Below are positions 63,516 to 64,000 of a stretch of 64,000 nt of DNA, one piece after another. Position numbers and translations under genes: made by a program. The notes below the pieces were generated by a model. The model worked only from the letters and a program-made list of their open reading frames with translations, was not told where the DNA came from and searched no databases. Every line of letters starts with the position of its first letter. The first letter of the stretch is position 1. This DNA is from Lachnospira pectinoschiza (GTDB lineage Bacteria; Bacillota; Clostridia; Lachnospirales; Lachnospiraceae): contig NZ_JAJCRR010000003.1 in NCBI RefSeq assembly GCF_020564355.1, positions 1-64,000 on the forward strand, in the 5' to 3' direction.

Positions 63516-64000
63516 GATTAAATATCCGGGTGAACAGGAAATGAAGCGCCAGATTCAGGTGATTTTGGATGAGTCCGGCATGTTTGAAGATGACGAAAAA
63601 AGTCAGGGTTATACAGAGTGTGTGCAGGTGAAGAAACGTCCGGCGGTAAAGACGGCGATTTTATTTCCCCTGGCAGCCGCGGCGGTAATGTTTCTTGTTG
63701 TCACTGCGGCAGGACTGATACCGCAGCAGACAAATTCCAGGGTCGAACCGATGACAAATGTGCTGACGGATGATACAATAAGATCAGTATCAAAAACACA
63801 GCTAAGCGACGATATTACGGTTCAGATTTGTACAGACTGTTCTTATCTGCCATTAAAAGCATCCGGGTCAGACAGCGTATCGGACAGACAGATACAGTTT
63901 AGTTATACGTATCCGAAAATTTATTATCAGGGAACAGAGGTGGAGTCTGTTACGCGCTATTACGAGGACAGAATCGAACAGTTAAAAACACAGGCGCAGA
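63508..64000 (+). CDS. membrane protein overlapping the sigma factor gene, possible anti-sigma factor (partial)
   Basis: Starts at ATG 63508, 8 bases before the end of the sigma gene, with AAAGGAG upstream; open to the window end (164 codons visible). A charged cytoplasmic part (about 1-48) is followed by one membrane segment (about 52-72, AILFPLAAAAVMFLVVTAAGL) and an extracytoplasmic part. This layout and overlap with an ECF sigma gene suggest a transmembrane anti-sigma factor, but I recognise no zinc anti-sigma motif. The C-terminal domain is outside the window. Confidence 0.65.
   Translation, partial: MSRIKYPGEQEMKRQIQVILDESGMFEDDEKSQGYTECVQVKKRPAVKTAILFPLAAAAVMFLVVTAAGLIPQQTNSRVEPMTNVLTDDTIRSVSKTQLSDDITVQICTDCSYLPLKASGSDSVSDRQIQFSYTYPKIYYQGTEVESVTRYYEDRIEQLKTQAQ

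Overview
The window looks like chromosome from a Gram-positive, anaerobic, endospore-lineage Clostridia bacterium, most probably of the Lachnospiraceae. The evidence is low-to-moderate GC, strong AGGAGG-type ribosome binding sites, a T-box leader, a Bacillus-type large SRP RNA, spoIID/spoIIQ, NADP-type glutamate dehydrogenase, an iron-dependent alcohol dehydrogenase with a Rex-type operator, and blocks of Bacillus-like synteny. I cannot name the genus. No prophage, transposase or CRISPR array was seen.

Layout. 1-940: 3' end of a 23S rRNA, then six tRNA genes (Asp, Val, Thr, Tyr, fMet, Phe) and a terminator, with no 5S rRNA in the visible part. 1.3-9.7 kb: an L,D-transpeptidase, then a block matching Bacillus yaaO-tmk-yaaR-holB-yaaT-yabB-rsmI, with a guanylate-kinase-like protein in the tmk position, then nfo. 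9.8-15.5 kb: a divergent TetR regulator and a MMPL exporter/heptad-repeat lipoprotein operon, with three matching palindromic operators around the promoter. 15.6-18.5 kb: a small membrane protein, a QueT-like transporter, a FabT-like MarR regulator, a 42-residue ORF and a KDG-type sugar kinase. 18.5-27.1 kb is the most accessory-looking part: an AraC regulator and a very large secreted GH95 alpha-L-fucosidase, an HTH-Uma2 protein behind a perfect 21-bp inverted repeat, a leader peptide plus LicD, and a UPF0175/PIN module whose toxin seems to lack its middle.

27.2-39.7 kb: T-box-controlled ileS, a multipass GT-C-like protein, glgP, spoIID-spoIIQ (both apparently without catalytic residues), a small membrane protein and a hemolysin III family protein. 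39.7-46.5 kb: gdhA, a frameshifted iron-sulfur flavoprotein gene, and a compact 2-aminoethylphosphonate cluster: phnW, a cytidylyltransferase-PEP mutase fusion, a LicC-like nucleotidyltransferase and phosphonopyruvate decarboxylase. Together these should turn PEP into 2-aminoethylphosphonate and activate it as a CMP ester for decorating a surface polymer. The LicD at 25.3 kb is one candidate transferase.

46.5-59.4 kb: SRP RNA-dnaX-ebfC-recR, then a three-gene SMC-like complex resembling Wadjet JetA-JetB-JetC (MksF-MksE-MksB) with no JetD nuclease gene, then a TPR/coiled-coil/degenerate AAA protein. 59.4-64 kb: transketolase, the Rex-linked alcohol dehydrogenase, and an ECF-type sigma factor overlapping a membrane protein cut by the window edge.

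The items most worth a second look are the JetD-less SMC operon in a housekeeping location, the phosphonate cluster with two nucleotidyltransferase modules, the paired loss of catalytic residues in SpoIID and SpoIIQ, and the several strong operator-like palindromes.
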